From Microtetraspora glauca (GTDB lineage Bacteria > Actinomycetota > Actinomycetes > Streptomycetales > Streptomycetaceae): DNA of 62,397 nt. Below are positions 1 to 10,111 of this stretch, piece after piece. The translations under genes were made by a program, and so were the position numbers. Under the pieces are notes generated by a model. That model saw nothing but the letters and a program-made list of their open reading frames with translations, had not been told where the DNA came from and did not search any database. Numbering within the stretch: the first letter of the stretch is position 1; every line of letters starts with the position of its first letter. The stretch is from NCBI GenBank assembly GCA_000721275.1, contig JOFO01000040.1, positions 1 through 62,397 on the forward strand, written 5' to 3'.

Positions 1-141
1 GATGGAGTCCTTGCCGCCGGAGAACAGGATCACCGGCCGCTCGAACTCGCCCGCCACCTCACGGAAGATGTGCACGGCCTCCGACTCCAGCGAGTCGAGA
101 TGGCGGAGGCGGGGCACCGTGCGCGATCGGGTCGCCCTCAT
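1..141 (-). CDS. cysD: Sulfate adenylyltransferase subunit 2 (CysD), 5' part only
   Basis: Only the first 47 codons are inside the window; the gene runs off the left edge. The translation ends in [11 protein letters not shown], the PP-loop ATP-pyrophosphatase signature of CysD, which with the GTPase CysN makes adenosine 5'-phosphosulfate from sulfate and ATP. Its ATG overlaps the stop of the upstream APS kinase gene in an ATGA, so the two are translationally coupled. Sulfate activation genes inside a natural-product cluster fit a pathway that needs PAPS; the cluster also has a sulfotransferase at 25182-25913. Identification rests on one motif plus context because the rest of the protein is not visible. 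Confidence 0.85.
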   Translation of the reverse strand, partial: MRATRSRTVPRLRHLDSLESEAVHIFREVAGEFERPVILFSGGKDSI

Positions 142-698
142 GCCACGAACCGCTTCTCCGTGAGCAGGTCCACCAGTTGGGCGGCCGACGCCTCGGGCGT
201 CTGCCGGACCGTCGGGATGACGAGGTCGGGGCGGCCGGGGACCTCGTACGGGTCGTCGACGCCCGTGAGGCCGGTCATCCCGCCCGCCCGCCGGCGGGCG
301 TACAGGCCCTTCACGTCGCGCTCCGCGCAGACCTCGACGGGCGTGGCCACGTGGACCTCCAGGAAGGCCGTGTCGCTGTCGGCGTGCCGCTGCCGCAGCG
401 CGTCCCGGCTGTCCGCATAGGGGGCGACGACCGGGAGGAGGGCGATCACGCCGTTGCGGGCGAGGACTTCGGCCATCAGCCCGATGCGCCGCAGGTTCTC
501 GTGGCGGTCCTCGCGGGAGAAGCCGAGCCCCGCCGACAGGGTCCGCCGCATCGCGTCGCCGTCCAGGACCTCGACGCGGCGTCCCGCGGCCCGCAGTCTC
601 CCGGCGGCCAGGAACGCGATGGTCGTCTTGCCGGCACTGGGCAGACCGGTCAGCAGGACGGTCACGCCGCAGTCACACGATCCAGGACTCGCCACCAT
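138..698 (-). CDS. cysC: Adenylylsulfate (APS) kinase
   Basis: The 186-residue product has the P-loop GLPSAGKTT near residues 18-26, the DGDAMRRTL segment, [13 protein letters not shown], and the [12 protein letters not shown] substrate loop typical of CysC. It phosphorylates APS to PAPS, the sulfuryl donor. The gene overlaps cysD downstream and is divergent from the hotdog thioesterase at 775. Length is normal for a stand-alone kinase. In azinomycin/ficellomycin-type pathways sulfation of a hydroxyl is the proposed activation step for aziridine closure, so I infer a dedicated PAPS supply rather than general cysteine synthesis; a duplicated set elsewhere in the genome would support that. Confidence 0.93.
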   Translation of the reverse strand: MVASPGSCDCGVTVLLTGLPSAGKTTIAFLAAGRLRAAGRRVEVLDGDAMRRTLSAGLGFSREDRHENLRRIGLMAEVLARNGVIALLPVVAPYADSRDALRQRHADSDTAFLEVHVATPVEVCAERDVKGLYARRRAGGMTGLTGVDDPYEVPGRPDLVIPTVRQTPEASAAQLVDLLTEKRFVA

Positions 699-774
699 GG
701 TCGGTCGGACCTCCTCTGTCGATGCGATGGTCGATGGGATGGGAACACGTCACGACACCTGAAATACTCGGCAC

Positions 775-1176
775 ATGACGACAACTCACGAACTCCACAC
801 TGCACTCGGACCCTACGTCGGCCACCTGGGCCTCCGGTTCGAGGAGGTCGGACCGGACAGGGTGGTGGCGTACTGGTCCGCCCGTGACGACCTGATGCAG
901 CCTCACGGGATACTGCACGGCGGGGTGCACTGCGCGGTGGTCGAGTCGGTGGCCAGTGTGGCCGCCGACCGCTGGCTGGGGGACCGGGGCACCGTCGTCG
1001 GGGTCAGCAACAGCACGGACTTCTTCGCCCCGGTGACCGCGGCCAACGGGCGCCTGACCTCGACGGCGGTCCCGGTCCACCGGGGCGCCACCCAGCAGGT
1101 CTGGGCGGTGGAGACGGTGGACGCCGCGGGCGGCCTGGTCGCCCGCGGGCAGGTCCGCCTGCAGAACCTGCGCTGA
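775..1176 (+). CDS. PaaI-family hotdog thioesterase
   Basis: This 133-residue protein has the single hotdog domain of PaaI-type acyl thioesterases, with the GILHGGVHCAVVES helix motif at about residues 45-58 (HGG followed by an acidic residue on the central helix). It would hydrolyse an acyl-CoA or acyl-carrier thioester. It is divergent from cysC across a 76-bp gap and stands at the edge of the biosynthetic genes. Small hotdog thioesterases sometimes edit or release products in PKS clusters, but PaaI-type enzymes are also common in housekeeping aromatic catabolism, so its role here is open. The start is the first ATG; no strong Shine-Dalgarno sequence is seen. Confidence 0.85.
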   Translation: MTTTHELHTALGPYVGHLGLRFEEVGPDRVVAYWSARDDLMQPHGILHGGVHCAVVESVASVAADRWLGDRGTVVGVSNSTDFFAPVTAANGRLTSTAVPVHRGATQQVWAVETVDAAGGLVARGQVRLQNLR

Positions 1177-1412
1177 CCCCCGCCCGGCGGGCCGCGCGGT
1201 CCTCACGCCTGCCAGCTGTGCGGCGCCCGGAAGACCGGAGGCGGCACCGGGCGCCGCCGGCCGGCGGCGGAAGCGCCGGAAGAGGGCCCCTCCTGCCGCC
1301 GGGCCGCCGCGCACGCCAGCAGCAGCGTGACGAGCGCGGCCAGCTCCTCGGGTTCGGCCCGGCCCTTCTCGATCCGGAACAGTCCGCCGGGACCCTCCTG
1401 ACCGGACAGGGC

Positions 1413-2624
1413 TCAGACCTTGTCGGCGGCCGGGGCGCGGACCCCCGTGCGGGCGTCGCGCGGACGGCTCCACCAGCGCATCGCGGGGCGCTCCACCAGC
1501 ACGTACAGCAGCCAGGCGAGCACCAGGCTGACGGCGATCGTCAGACCCGCGAGGCCGAGCACCTCCGGCCAGGTGGCGGGGGCCGGGGGTCTGCCGGTCA
1601 GGGCGGGGGAGGAGCGGCCGATCCAGCCGTACACCACCACCAGCCAGTGCACCAGGTACAGGGCGAAGGAGATCTCGCCCAGGAACACCATGGTGCGGCT
1701 CCCGAGCCAGGTTCTGCCGGTGGGGCTCGCGACGTCGGACGCCGCCGCGGACGCGATCATGAAGGCGAGCGGCAGGGCGGTGAGCGCGACGAAGCCCAGC
1801 TCGTTCGGCAGCTTCCCCTCGGCGACGAACGGCACCAGGGGGAACAGCAGGGCCACGGGGAGCGGCAGCCGGATCCACCGTCCGTTCGCGACGATCAGCG
1901 CCGTCACGATGCCGAGGACGAACTCCAGCATCCGCACCGGCGGGAAGAACGTCATGAACCACATCGAGTACCAGTTCTGCTGGGTGCCCGGGTGGATGCC
2001 GCCGGACGCCGGCAGCCAGGAGGCCACCAGCGGCACCGCCCAGATCGCGGCGTACACCGCGAAGAACGCCGGCCACAGCCGGGCGGCGGGGATCCGGCGG
2101 AGCAGCCGCAGCAGCCACGGGAACGACAGGTAGAACAGCAGCTCGCAGGAGAGCGACCAGGTGGGGGTGTTCGACCACAGGTTGAACTGCAGCTTCATGT
2201 CGGGGATCCAGGTCTGCACCAGGAGCAGCGTGGCCCCGGCGTCCCGGCCCGTCAGCGCGTGTCCCGCCCCCGCCGCGAGCAGCAGCGCGGCGAGGAACGT
2301 CACCAGGTGGTTCGGGTAGATCTTGAAGAACCGGCGGCGCCAGAACCGCCCCACGGGGTCGTCGTCCCGGGCGACCCAGGTCAGCACGAAGCCGCTCAGG
2401 ATGAAGAAGAAGGACACCCCGAAGGCGCCGGCCTCGTAGAAGAGCCGCATCACGAAGACCTCGTCGGGCGCCACCCGCGGCAGCAGGTTGACCCCGACGT
2501 GCGAGAGCACGACCAGGAACGCGGCGAAGAAGCGCAGCCCGGTCAGGGACGGCAGCCGTCCGGGGCGCGGCGGGAGGGCGGCGGCCGCGGGCGCCGGCGC
2601 CGGGGCGGGTCTCTGGATCGTCAT
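1413..2624 (-). CDS. Membrane acyltransferase, acyltransferase-3 (OafA-like) family
   Basis: The 403-residue protein begins with a proline/alanine-rich tail, then LTGLRFFAAFLVVLSHVG, the characteristic first helix of acyltransferase-3 proteins with its conserved Arg and His, followed by about ten hydrophobic segments. Family members transfer acetyl or other acyl groups to hydroxyls of sugars or small molecules at the membrane. Its ATG overlaps the stop of the carrier protein gene (ATGA at 2621-2624), placing it at the end of the aminotransferase-transketolase-PCP operon. Azinomycins carry an O-acetyl on the azabicyclic ring, so I infer that it may O-acylate the product or an intermediate. The substrate is not shown by sequence. 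Confidence 0.88.
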   Translation of the reverse strand: MTIQRPAPAPAPAAAALPPRPGRLPSLTGLRFFAAFLVVLSHVGVNLLPRVAPDEVFVMRLFYEAGAFGVSFFFILSGFVLTWVARDDDPVGRFWRRRFFKIYPNHLVTFLAALLLAAGAGHALTGRDAGATLLLVQTWIPDMKLQFNLWSNTPTWSLSCELLFYLSFPWLLRLLRRIPAARLWPAFFAVYAAIWAVPLVASWLPASGGIHPGTQQNWYSMWFMTFFPPVRMLEFVLGIVTALIVANGRWIRLPLPVALLFPLVPFVAEGKLPNELGFVALTALPLAFMIASAAASDVASPTGRTWLGSRTMVFLGEISFALYLVHWLVVVYGWIGRSSPALTGRPPAPATWPEVLGLAGLTIAVSLVLAWLLYVLVERPAMRWWSRPRDARTGVRAPAADKV

Positions 2625-2935
2625 CGGGCGGCTCCGTCCGGCTCCGCGCCGGACGCGTCGGCCGGGGAACCGGACGCGGCGCCGGCCGGGGGGAGTTCGC
2701 CGGCCAGCGCGCGGACGACGGTCGACCGGTAGAAGGTGCGGACCGGGATCCGCAGGCCCCGTTCCTCCTCGATCAGGTCGATCACCTCCATGGCGGCCAG
2801 CGAGGTGCCGCCGAGCGCGAAGAAGTCGTCGTCGGGGTGCACCTCCCGCTCCAGCCGGAGCACCCGCTGGAAGACGTGCTGCACGTAGCGGACGCGGTCC
2901 TCGTCGTGGACCGGGGTGGAGCTCGCCATCGTCAT
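2621..2935 (-). CDS. Stand-alone acyl/peptidyl carrier protein
   Basis: This is a roughly 104-residue free-standing carrier domain with the phosphopantetheine attachment motif FFALGGTSLAAMEVI. The Ser in GGTSL carries the cofactor, and a partial Ala/Pro-rich tail follows the domain. The DxFFxLGGxSL form is typical of NRPS peptidyl carriers. The upstream transketolase stop overlaps its first ATG (TGATG at 2935); a second ATG at 2929 has better spacing from GAGG, so either may be used. A lone PCP in the same operon as the sugar-like C7 amino acid genes suggests that an intermediate is tethered here for tailoring, for example by the two acyl-CoA dehydrogenase-like proteins, but no partner A domain is in the window. 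Confidence 0.92.
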   Translation of the reverse strand: MTMASSTPVHDEDRVRYVQHVFQRVLRLEREVHPDDDFFALGGTSLAAMEVIDLIEEERGLRIPVRTFYRSTVVRALAGELPPAGAASGSPADASGAEPDGAAR

Positions 2936-4026
2936 CACCTCGTGGTCGGACCGGCGCTGGGCGCGCCGGAGGTTCGGTCGTGTTCGGTCGGACGGCCGTC
3001 CGCCGCGGTCGCGCGGCGGACGGCGGGTTTGCGGGAGGCGAGGCGCCGGGCCGCCGTCACCACGGCACCGGTGTCGACGCCCAGTTCCTCCAGCGCGGCG
3101 CGCTGGCCTGCCACCCGGACGCCGGGCCGGCCGCGTACCGCCAACCGCGCGATCGGCAGCGCGAGTTCGGCGGAGACCACCTCGGCGACCGCGTCGCCCA
3201 GGCCGCCCTGCGGCCGGTGCTCCTCCACGGTCACCACGCCGGCCCGGCCGCGGCACGCGTCCAGCAGGCCCGCGCGGTCCAGCGGGTGCAGCGTGTGCAG
3301 GTCGACGACCTGCGCCCCGACGCCGTCCGCGGCCAGTTCCGCGGCGGCCTCCAGCGCGAACAGCAGGGGCAGCGGGCCCGCCGCCACCACCGTGACGTCC
3401 GCGCCCGCGCGCAGCACCCGGACCCGGCCGAGCCGGAACTCCGGCGCGGGTCCCGGCGGCAGCGGGGTGGCCGAGCGGCCCAGCCGCAGGTATCCGGGGC
3501 CGGGGAGCTCGTGCAGCTGGCGGGTGGCGGCGCCGATCTGGCGGGCGTCGCCGGGCACGACGACGGCGAGGTCGGCCAGGGCCCGGGTCACCGCCAGGTC
3601 CTCCAGGGCGAAGTGGCTGGTGCCGAAGTGCGCGGCGGCCAGCCCGCCGTGGGTGGCGACCACCCGGACCGGCAGCGCGTTGCCGACCACGTCCAGCTTC
3701 AGGAACTCGCCGGCGCGCATCGTCGCGAAGGTGGCCATCGTGTGCACGTACGGGACGAAGCCGCGGCGGGCGAGGCCGGCGGCGACCGTCATCAGGTTCG
3801 CCTCGGCGATGCCGACGTTGACGTAGCGGTCCGGGAACCGTTTGCCGAAGGTGTTCTCCAGGCCGCCGGTGTCGGAGTCCAGGCAGATCACCCGGGGGTC
3901 GGCGTCGGCCAGCTCCAGCAGGGCCTCGCGGTACGCGGTCCGCGGGTCCGGCCCGAGGACCGGCTCCCCGGACGGCACGGCGGGGGCGTCGTCCGGCGCG
4001 GACGGGCCGGCGGGGGCGCGGTTCAC
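2935..4026 (-). CDS. Transketolase C-terminal subunit (Pyr and C domains)
   Basis: The 363-residue protein covers the pyrimidine-binding and C-terminal domains of a split transketolase. PRVICLDSDTGG, RYVNVGIAEANLMTVAAGLA (the conserved Glu contacting thiamine diphosphate) and VTVEEHRPQGGLG are visible. It starts at a GTG overlapping the stop of the N-terminal subunit (GTGA at 4023-4026) and its own stop overlaps the carrier protein start. In vazabitide-type amino-group carrier pathways a transketolase pair adds a two-carbon unit to the carrier-bound glutamate semialdehyde, which fits its position beside the aminotransferase and the LysW gene. General pentose-phosphate function is unlikely for a split enzyme in this context. 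Confidence 0.93.
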   Translation of the reverse strand: MNRAPAGPSAPDDAPAVPSGEPVLGPDPRTAYREALLELADADPRVICLDSDTGGLENTFGKRFPDRYVNVGIAEANLMTVAAGLARRGFVPYVHTMATFATMRAGEFLKLDVVGNALPVRVVATHGGLAAAHFGTSHFALEDLAVTRALADLAVVVPGDARQIGAATRQLHELPGPGYLRLGRSATPLPPGPAPEFRLGRVRVLRAGADVTVVAAGPLPLLFALEAAAELAADGVGAQVVDLHTLHPLDRAGLLDACRGRAGVVTVEEHRPQGGLGDAVAEVVSAELALPIARLAVRGRPGVRVAGQRAALEELGVDTGAVVTAARRLASRKPAVRRATAADGRPTEHDRTSGAPSAGPTTR

Positions 4027-4862
4027 GCGGCACCTCCCGCGGCCGGGCGGTCGAGCGCGGCCAGGGCCCTGCGGACCAGTTCGGGCCTGAGCCTGGCGTA
4101 GTGCCCGGACACCTTGCCCTCCAGGAACGGGACCCCGCGGCCCTTGACGGTACGGGCGATCACCGCGACCGGACCGGACGCGGACGGCCGCAGCGCCTCG
4201 TCCAGCGCGGTGAGGTCGTGCCCGTCGACGACGCGCGCCTCCCAGCCGAAGGCGGCGAACTTGGCGTCCAGGGGTTCCAGACCCACGCACTCCTCCGTAC
4301 CGCCGGTGATCTGCAGTCCGTTGCGGTCGACCGCCGCCACCAGGCCGGGCAGCGCGCGGTGCCCGGCGAGCAGGGCGGCCTCCCAGATGCTCCCCTCCTG
4401 GAGCTCGCCGTCGCCGAGCAGGGCGTACACGTGCCGGTCCCCGCCGCGCAGCGACTCCGCCAGGGCCAGCCCCACCGCGAGCCCCAGCCCGTGCCCCAGC
4501 GAACCGGTGGCGAACTCGACGCCCGGCAGGTCGTGCGACGGATGCCCGAAGAGCCTGCTGCCGGGCCGGGTGTACTCCTCCAGTTCCTCCTCCGGCAGCC
4601 GGCCGAGCTGCGCGAGCACGCTGTACAGCGCGGGCGCCGCGTGGCCCTTGCTCAGCACGAACGCGTCGCCCGGGCGCAGCCGCCGGGCGTGCAGGACGGC
4701 CATCAGATCGGCGCAGGACAGACTGCCGCCGACGTGCGCCCCCTCGGGGCCGCCCGCCATCCGGATCGTGTCGCGGCGGATCCGGCGCGCCATCTCCGCG
4801 GGGTCGGGGTCGCCGGCGGTGGCCGGGACGGGGGGTGGGCCGCTGGTGGTGGGTACGGCCAT
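4023..4862 (-). CDS. Transketolase N-terminal subunit (TPP domain)
   Basis: The 279-residue protein has the thiamine diphosphate motif GDGELQEGSIWEA ending in AAVDRN, plus LSKGHAAPALYSVLA and GSLGHGLGLAVG, all typical of transketolase N-terminal halves. I place the start at ATG 4862, preceded by AAGGGAG at good spacing, rather than the in-frame ATG at 4925, which would add an arginine-rich extension. It works with the adjacent C-terminal subunit to transfer a ketol C2 group. In this cluster the likely acceptor is the aldehyde made by the ArgC-like reductase at 7040 while bound to the amino-group carrier protein; that acceptor is inferred from the vazabitide and azinomycin pathways. Confidence 0.94.
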   Translation of the reverse strand: MAVPTTSGPPPVPATAGDPDPAEMARRIRRDTIRMAGGPEGAHVGGSLSCADLMAVLHARRLRPGDAFVLSKGHAAPALYSVLAQLGRLPEEELEEYTRPGSRLFGHPSHDLPGVEFATGSLGHGLGLAVGLALAESLRGGDRHVYALLGDGELQEGSIWEAALLAGHRALPGLVAAVDRNGLQITGGTEECVGLEPLDAKFAAFGWEARVVDGHDLTALDEALRPSASGPVAVIARTVKGRGVPFLEGKVSGHYARLRPELVRRALAALDRPAAGGAA

Positions 4863-4979
4863 CGCTGGCTCCCTTCGGACGGACGCCGGCCCGCGCCGGG
4901 GACCCGGGTCGCGGAACGGACGCATCGTTGATGTGCCGGTCGTGCCGGACTGGCCGGACGGGCCGGACGGGCGCGCCGG

Positions 4980-6314
4980 TCAACCCCGGCGCAGCGCCTC
5001 CCGCCAGCCGGGCGCGGGGCGGGAGACCGCCATCCGCCGGATGAGGTCGACGTGCTGCCAGACCTTCTCGAAGGCGTCGGCGTACCGCCGCAGCAGCGCC
5101 CCGGCGGCCGGGTCCAGGTGCCGGCGCTGCAGGCACAGCGACCCGTCGACGACGGCGGCGGTCACCGGCAGGGTCTCCTCGACCCGGTCCAGCACCTCCC
5201 GCTCGGTCGCCCCGGCCGGCCGGAAGGCGGGCTGCGCGGACAGCGGGGCGACCTGGTACTGGGAGACGGGCACGCCCTCGGCGCGCAGGGCGCGGTGCAG
5301 GGCGGCCCGCAGGCCCGGCCGGTGCTCCGGCCCCAGGCCGTACGCCTCGGGTTCCGGCATCAGCCGGAGGATGTGCCACGCGTGGGTGCGCCCGGCCGGG
5401 ACGCGCGGCACCCGCAGCCCGGGCAGTTCGCCCAGCCGGTCGAGGAACGCGCGGATGCCGGGCTCGCGCTGCCGGGCGTACGCGTCGAAGCGGGACAGCT
5501 GGGACAGGGTGAACGCGGCGGCGACGGGGGTGATCCGGGCGTTGAAGGCAGCCCGGTGGGCGATGTAGGTGCGGGCGCCGGACGGTTCCCGCTCGCCGAA
5601 GTTCCGCAGCCGCACGAGCTGTTCGTGCAGGTCGTCGTCGTCGGTGGTGACGAGCCCGCCCTCGCCGCAGGTCGGCAGGTTCTTGTGCGGGTGCAGGCTG
5701 AAGCAGCCGGCCCGGCCCAGGGCGCCCGCCCGGCGGCCGTCGAGCTCCGCGCCGTGCGCCTGGGCCGCGTCCTCCACGACCGGGACGCCCAGCCGCTCGG
5801 CGAACGCGTTGAGCGCCGGCATGTCGGCGGGCAGTCCGTGCAGGTGGACCGGCAGCAGGGCGGCGGTGCGGGGACCGGCGACGGCGGCGACGGACCCCGG
5901 GTCGAGCGTGTACGTGTCGGGCTCCACGTCGGCGAAGACGGGCGTCGCTCCCGTCGCGCACACGGCGTGGGCCGTCGCGTTCATGGTGAGGGCCGGGACG
6001 ACCACCTCGTCGCCGGGGCCGATCCCGCTGCCGCGCAGGGCCAGGTGGAGCGCGGCCGTGCCGGAGGCGACGGCGACGCAGTGCCGGGTGCCGGTGGCCT
6101 CCGCCCACGCCCGCTCCAGCCGGCCGACCTCGCGCTCGCCCGGCGAGGCGGCGTTCAGCGGCCCGTCGCGCAGCACCCGGAGCACAGCCGCCTCGTCGTC
6201 GGGGGTGACGAGCGGCCAGACGCCGCCGGCGGTGTCCCGGGGGACGGCGCGGTCGCCGCCGAGCATGGCGAGGCCGGTGCCGGAGGCGCTCCGGGTGCGG
6301 GTGGTCTCGGACAT
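4980..6314 (-). CDS. DegT/DnrJ/EryC1-family PLP aminotransferase
   Basis: The 444-residue protein has the DegT fold motifs: GTAALHLALRGSGIGPGDEV, VVEDAAQAHGA (Asp to the pyridinium nitrogen), and FSLHPHKNLPTCGEGG with the Schiff-base lysine. Family members aminate ketones on sugars or cyclitols. Here it would aminate the ketone produced by transketolase on the carrier-bound C7 chain, giving the second amino group that later forms the aziridine nitrogen. The substrate is inferred from the gene neighbourhood. The gene is divergent from the carrier protein gene across 331 bp. About 115 bp separate its stop from the transketolase start, so an internal promoter is possible. Confidence 0.92.
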   Translation of the reverse strand: MSETTRTRSASGTGLAMLGGDRAVPRDTAGGVWPLVTPDDEAAVLRVLRDGPLNAASPGEREVGRLERAWAEATGTRHCVAVASGTAALHLALRGSGIGPGDEVVVPALTMNATAHAVCATGATPVFADVEPDTYTLDPGSVAAVAGPRTAALLPVHLHGLPADMPALNAFAERLGVPVVEDAAQAHGAELDGRRAGALGRAGCFSLHPHKNLPTCGEGGLVTTDDDDLHEQLVRLRNFGEREPSGARTYIAHRAAFNARITPVAAAFTLSQLSRFDAYARQREPGIRAFLDRLGELPGLRVPRVPAGRTHAWHILRLMPEPEAYGLGPEHRPGLRAALHRALRAEGVPVSQYQVAPLSAQPAFRPAGATEREVLDRVEETLPVTAAVVDGSLCLQRRHLDPAAGALLRRYADAFEKVWQHVDLIRRMAVSRPAPGWREALRRG

Positions 6315-6645
6315 GGGTGGGCCCCTCCGGTTGTACGGCTACGGGTTCCGCACGGGAAGGGCGCCGTGCCCGGCGCCCGCGCCCCTCGGCGCACCCCGTG
6401 ATGCAGAGTCTTCGTACTCGCCACGCCTTGTTGCCGGGATGCATTGTTGCCGGATCATGGAGGCGATGTCGACAGTCTGCATGCCCGGGCTTGCCGAAAT
6501 CCGGCGTCCGGCCCCGGGATCCGGTCCGTCAGGACGGCTTCCGCGAGAAGATCGATCTCCGGGGGGTGTGTCCTCAGTGCAGTCTGTGTTAGCTTCTGCA
6601 GCGTTCTCGAAGGACAGTAGTCACACAATCTGCAGGAGGCAACAC
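6315..6645. promoter_or_regulatory. Divergent intergenic region between aminotransferase and carrier protein operons
   Basis: A 331-bp gap with lower GC than the flanking genes, separating the leftward aminotransferase-transketolase operon from the rightward carrier-protein operon. It probably carries both promoters. I see no convincing ORF and no clear -35/-10 pair. An AGGAGG Shine-Dalgarno sequence at 6634-6639 serves the carrier protein ATG at 6646. Confidence 0.5.
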
Positions 6646-6825
6646 ATGGCTACTGCGCTGAGCGTGCAGTGTCCCGAGTGCATGGGCGAGCTCGCGGTGC
6701 GTCCCGACGTGCTCCCGGCGGAGATCGTGGTCTGCCAGAGCTGTTCGAGCGAGCTCGAAGTGGTGGCTACCGACCCGGTGGTTCTGGCCCTCGCCCCCGA
6801 GGTCGAAGAGGACTGGGGGGAGTAG
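6646..6825 (+). CDS. LysW-type amino-group carrier protein
   Basis: A 59-residue acidic protein with a zinc ribbon formed by Cys9, Cys12, Cys30 and Cys33 (QCPECMG and VCQSCSS) and the diagnostic C-terminal EDWGE. In LysW proteins the gamma-carboxylate of the last Glu is joined to the alpha-amino group of glutamate or aminoadipate, which protects it and presents the substrate electrostatically to successive enzymes. Thermus uses this for lysine and several Streptomyces for secondary metabolism. It leads an operon with ArgC-, ArgB- and ArgE-like enzymes, and a LysX-like ligase lies at 24307. A strong AGGAGG lies 6 bases upstream of the ATG. This is the defining gene of the cluster. Confidence 0.97.
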   Translation: MATALSVQCPECMGELAVRPDVLPAEIVVCQSCSSELEVVATDPVVLALAPEVEEDWGE

Positions 6826-6872
6826 ACCGGCCGGACCGTGCCGCCCTCCCCGGCGGACGGCACGGTCCGGAC

Positions 6873-6982
6873 CCGGACGACGCGCTCCGGACCCGTACGA
6901 CGCGACCCGTACGACGCGCTCGGGACCCGTACGACGCGGCCGGCCCCGATCCGTACGACGCGGGCCCCGACCGTACGACGCG
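6873..6982. repeat. Intergenic repeat array, 12-bp unit CCGTACGACGCG
   Basis: Between the carrier protein and the reductase gene, the motif CCGTACGACGCG occurs at 6893, 6907, 6927, 6951 and 6971, with a one-mismatch copy (CCGGACGACGCG) at 6873. Starts are 20, 14, 20, 24 and 20 bp apart. There is no ORF across it on the gene strand. It could be a slippage-derived filler or a multi-site binding element. Confidence 0.8.
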
Positions 6983-7039
6983 GGCACCGCGTCCGTCCCC
7001 CGGACCCGACGGAGACCACGAACCGAGGAGGAGTGGCCA

Positions 7040-8020
<981 letters not shown>

Positions 8021-8094
8021 CCCGGCCCGGACGAGCGGCACACGACAGCGGAGCGGAGACCGAGCGGCATGCGACGACGGGGGGTGAGCGGGAC

Positions 8095-8985
8095 ATGGCA
8101 CAGGAGCTGACCGAGGACCCGGCGGGGGACGCGCCGAACGCGCTGATCGGCGACCTGGCCCCCGGAGAGGTCGTCGTCGTCAAGATCGGCGGCGGCAGCG
8201 ATCCCGAGCGGGTGCTGGACGAGGTGGCCGAACTGGCCGCCGCCGGCCGGCCGCCGGTGCTGGTGCACGGCGGTGGAGCCGTCGCCGACCGGCTCTCCGC
8301 ACAGCTCGGCGTGGAGCGCGGGGTGATCAGGTCCCCGGACGGCACGCACAGCCGACGGACGGACGACGCCATGCTCGACGTCATCACCCTCGCCCTGCTC
8401 GGGCGGGTGAAACCGCGGCTGGTCGCGGGGCTCCGGGCCCGCGGCACGCGGGCGGTGGGGCTGAGCGGCGCGGACGGCGCCCTGCTCACGGCCACCCGCA
8501 AGCCGGCCCTGCGGTCCGTGCAGGACGGCCGGACCGTCCTCATCCGCGACGACCGGTCCGGCCGGATCGAGCACGTCGACCCCGCGCCGGTGCGCGCGGT
8601 GCTGGAACGCGGCGACGTCCCCGTCGTCTCCCCGCCGGCCAGCGACACCGCCGGCAACCTCCTCAACGTCGACGCCGACGAGGCCGCCGCCCGGCTCGCC
8701 GCCGCCCTCGGCGCGTCGGCGCTCGTCCTGCTCACCGACGTACCCGGCGTCCTCGCCGACCCCGCCGATCCGTCCACCCTGCTCCCGGAGGTGGGCCCGG
8801 ACCAGCTGACCGGGGACGTCGTCCGCGGACGGATGCGGCACAAGGTGCGGGCCGGGCTGCGCGCCGGCCGGACCGTGGACCGGGTGGCGATCGGCGCCGC
8901 GCACGCGTACCGGCCCATCCAGCATGCCCTCTCCGGGGCGGGCACCTGGCTGCGCGACGGGGACGGGGAGGAGCGGCATGGCTGA
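8095..8985 (+). CDS. ArgB/LysZ-like carrier-bound glutamate kinase
   Basis: This amino acid kinase-fold protein (296 residues from the ATG at 8095) has [30 protein letters not shown], the SGADGALL segment, [17 protein letters not shown] and [13 protein letters not shown], all conserved in ArgB and LysZ. It should phosphorylate the side-chain carboxylate of glutamate held by the amino-group carrier protein. An in-frame GTG at 8017 overlapping the reductase stop would add 26 low-complexity residues; I prefer 8095 because ArgB-type enzymes start shortly before the IGGG motif. Its last 8 bases overlap the hydrolase gene. Confidence 0.94.
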   Translation: MAQELTEDPAGDAPNALIGDLAPGEVVVVKIGGGSDPERVLDEVAELAAAGRPPVLVHGGGAVADRLSAQLGVERGVIRSPDGTHSRRTDDAMLDVITLALLGRVKPRLVAGLRARGTRAVGLSGADGALLTATRKPALRSVQDGRTVLIRDDRSGRIEHVDPAPVRAVLERGDVPVVSPPASDTAGNLLNVDADEAAARLAAALGASALVLLTDVPGVLADPADPSTLLPEVGPDQLTGDVVRGRMRHKVRAGLRAGRTVDRVAIGAAHAYRPIQHALSGAGTWLRDGDGEERHG

Positions 8986-10111
8986 CTTCCGGCGGACCGC
9001 CGAGCGGATCCGGCCCCCCGTGCTCCACGCGGACTACCCGGCGTGGCTGCTGCGGACCGCCCTCGGCATCCCCTCCGTCTCCGGCCGGGAACTCCCGGTC
9101 GCCCACTTCCTCGCCGACCAGATGACCGCGCTCGGCTTCGACGCGTACGTCGACGAGGTCGGCAACGCGCACGGGATCACCGGCCCGCCCGGCGGCCCCA
9201 CCGTCATGCTGCTCGGACACATCGACACCGTCCCCGGCCACGTGCCCGTCTGCCAGGTCGGCGACCTGCTGTACGGCCGGGGCGCGGTGGACGCCAAGGG
9301 CTCCATCGTCGCCATGATCTGCGCCGCGGCCCGCACCCGGGGGGTGCGCGTCCACGTGGTCGGCGCGGTCGGCGAGGAGGTGGCCGGCTCGGTGGGCGCC
9401 CGGCACGTGCTGGAGACCGTGCCGCGCCCGGCCGCGGTGGTGATCGGCGAGCCGAGCGGCTGGGACGGGGTCTGCCTCGGCTACAAGGGCCGTACGGGCA
9501 TCGGCTACGAGATCAGCCAGCCGCCGCTGCACACCAGCAGCCCCGAACCGACCGCCGTGGAGCGGGCCGCCCGCTTCGCCCACGAGGTGCAGGCGTACCT
9601 GCGCGGCCTGACGCCGGACCAGGACGACCCGATCGCGTTCGGCGTCGCCGCCGGGACGCTCGTCCGGCTCCGGGGCGACCTGGCGAGGGCCGAGGCGTTC
9701 CTGACCTGCCGGGTGCCGCCGGGCTTCGACTTCGCGGCGCTGGAACGTTTCGCCCGCGCCCTGCCGCACAGCCGGATCTGGGTGGACGAGCGGGTGCCCG
9801 GAGTGACCCGGCCGCGCGCCGACCCCGTCGTCAGCCAGCTGCGCGCCGCGATCCTCGCGCACGGCGCCCGCCCCACGCTGAAACGCAAGGCGGGCACCTC
9901 GGACATGAACACCCTCGACCCGTGGGGCGTCCCCATGGCCGCCTACGGACCGGGCGACGCCCACCTCGACCACACCACCGACGAACACCTCCCGCTCCCC
10001 GACCTGTACCGGGCGATCGACGTCCTGGCCCTCGCCCTGCCCCGGCTCGCGAGCCAGCTCGCGGCGGCTCCGCCGCACGCCCTGGCCTCGCCCGACCTCC
10101 TGGAGGCATGA
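8978..10111 (+). CDS. ArgE/DapE/LysK-like metallohydrolase that releases the carrier-bound amino acid
   Basis: The 377-residue M20-family hydrolase has the metal ligands in [11 protein letters not shown] and [13 protein letters not shown], and the catalytic [11 protein letters not shown]lu pair. In LysW systems this enzyme (LysK) cleaves the isopeptide bond between the carrier's C-terminal Glu and the finished amino acid. The start at ATG 8978 follows GGGGAGGAG and overlaps the kinase stop. It would end the carrier phase by liberating the C7 diamino-dihydroxy acid, although in azinomycin-type routes later steps may still occur on the carrier. Ordinary dipeptidase or acetylornithine deacetylase function is less likely in this operon. 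Confidence 0.93.
   Translation: MADFRRTAERIRPPVLHADYPAWLLRTALGIPSVSGRELPVAHFLADQMTALGFDAYVDEVGNAHGITGPPGGPTVMLLGHIDTVPGHVPVCQVGDLLYGRGAVDAKGSIVAMICAAARTRGVRVHVVGAVGEEVAGSVGARHVLETVPRPAAVVIGEPSGWDGVCLGYKGRTGIGYEISQPPLHTSSPEPTAVERAARFAHEVQAYLRGLTPDQDDPIAFGVAAGTLVRLRGDLARAEAFLTCRVPPGFDFAALERFARALPHSRIWVDERVPGVTRPRADPVVSQLRAAILAHGARPTLKRKAGTSDMNTLDPWGVPMAAYGPGDAHLDHTTDEHLPLPDLYRAIDVLALALPRLASQLAAAPPHALASPDLLEA

Noticed and set aside
2935..6444. A 1169-codon minus-strand ORF across transketolase and aminotransferase genes
   Set aside because: Only the part from 4026 to 2935 matches a protein family; the rest is an out-of-frame read-through of real genes.
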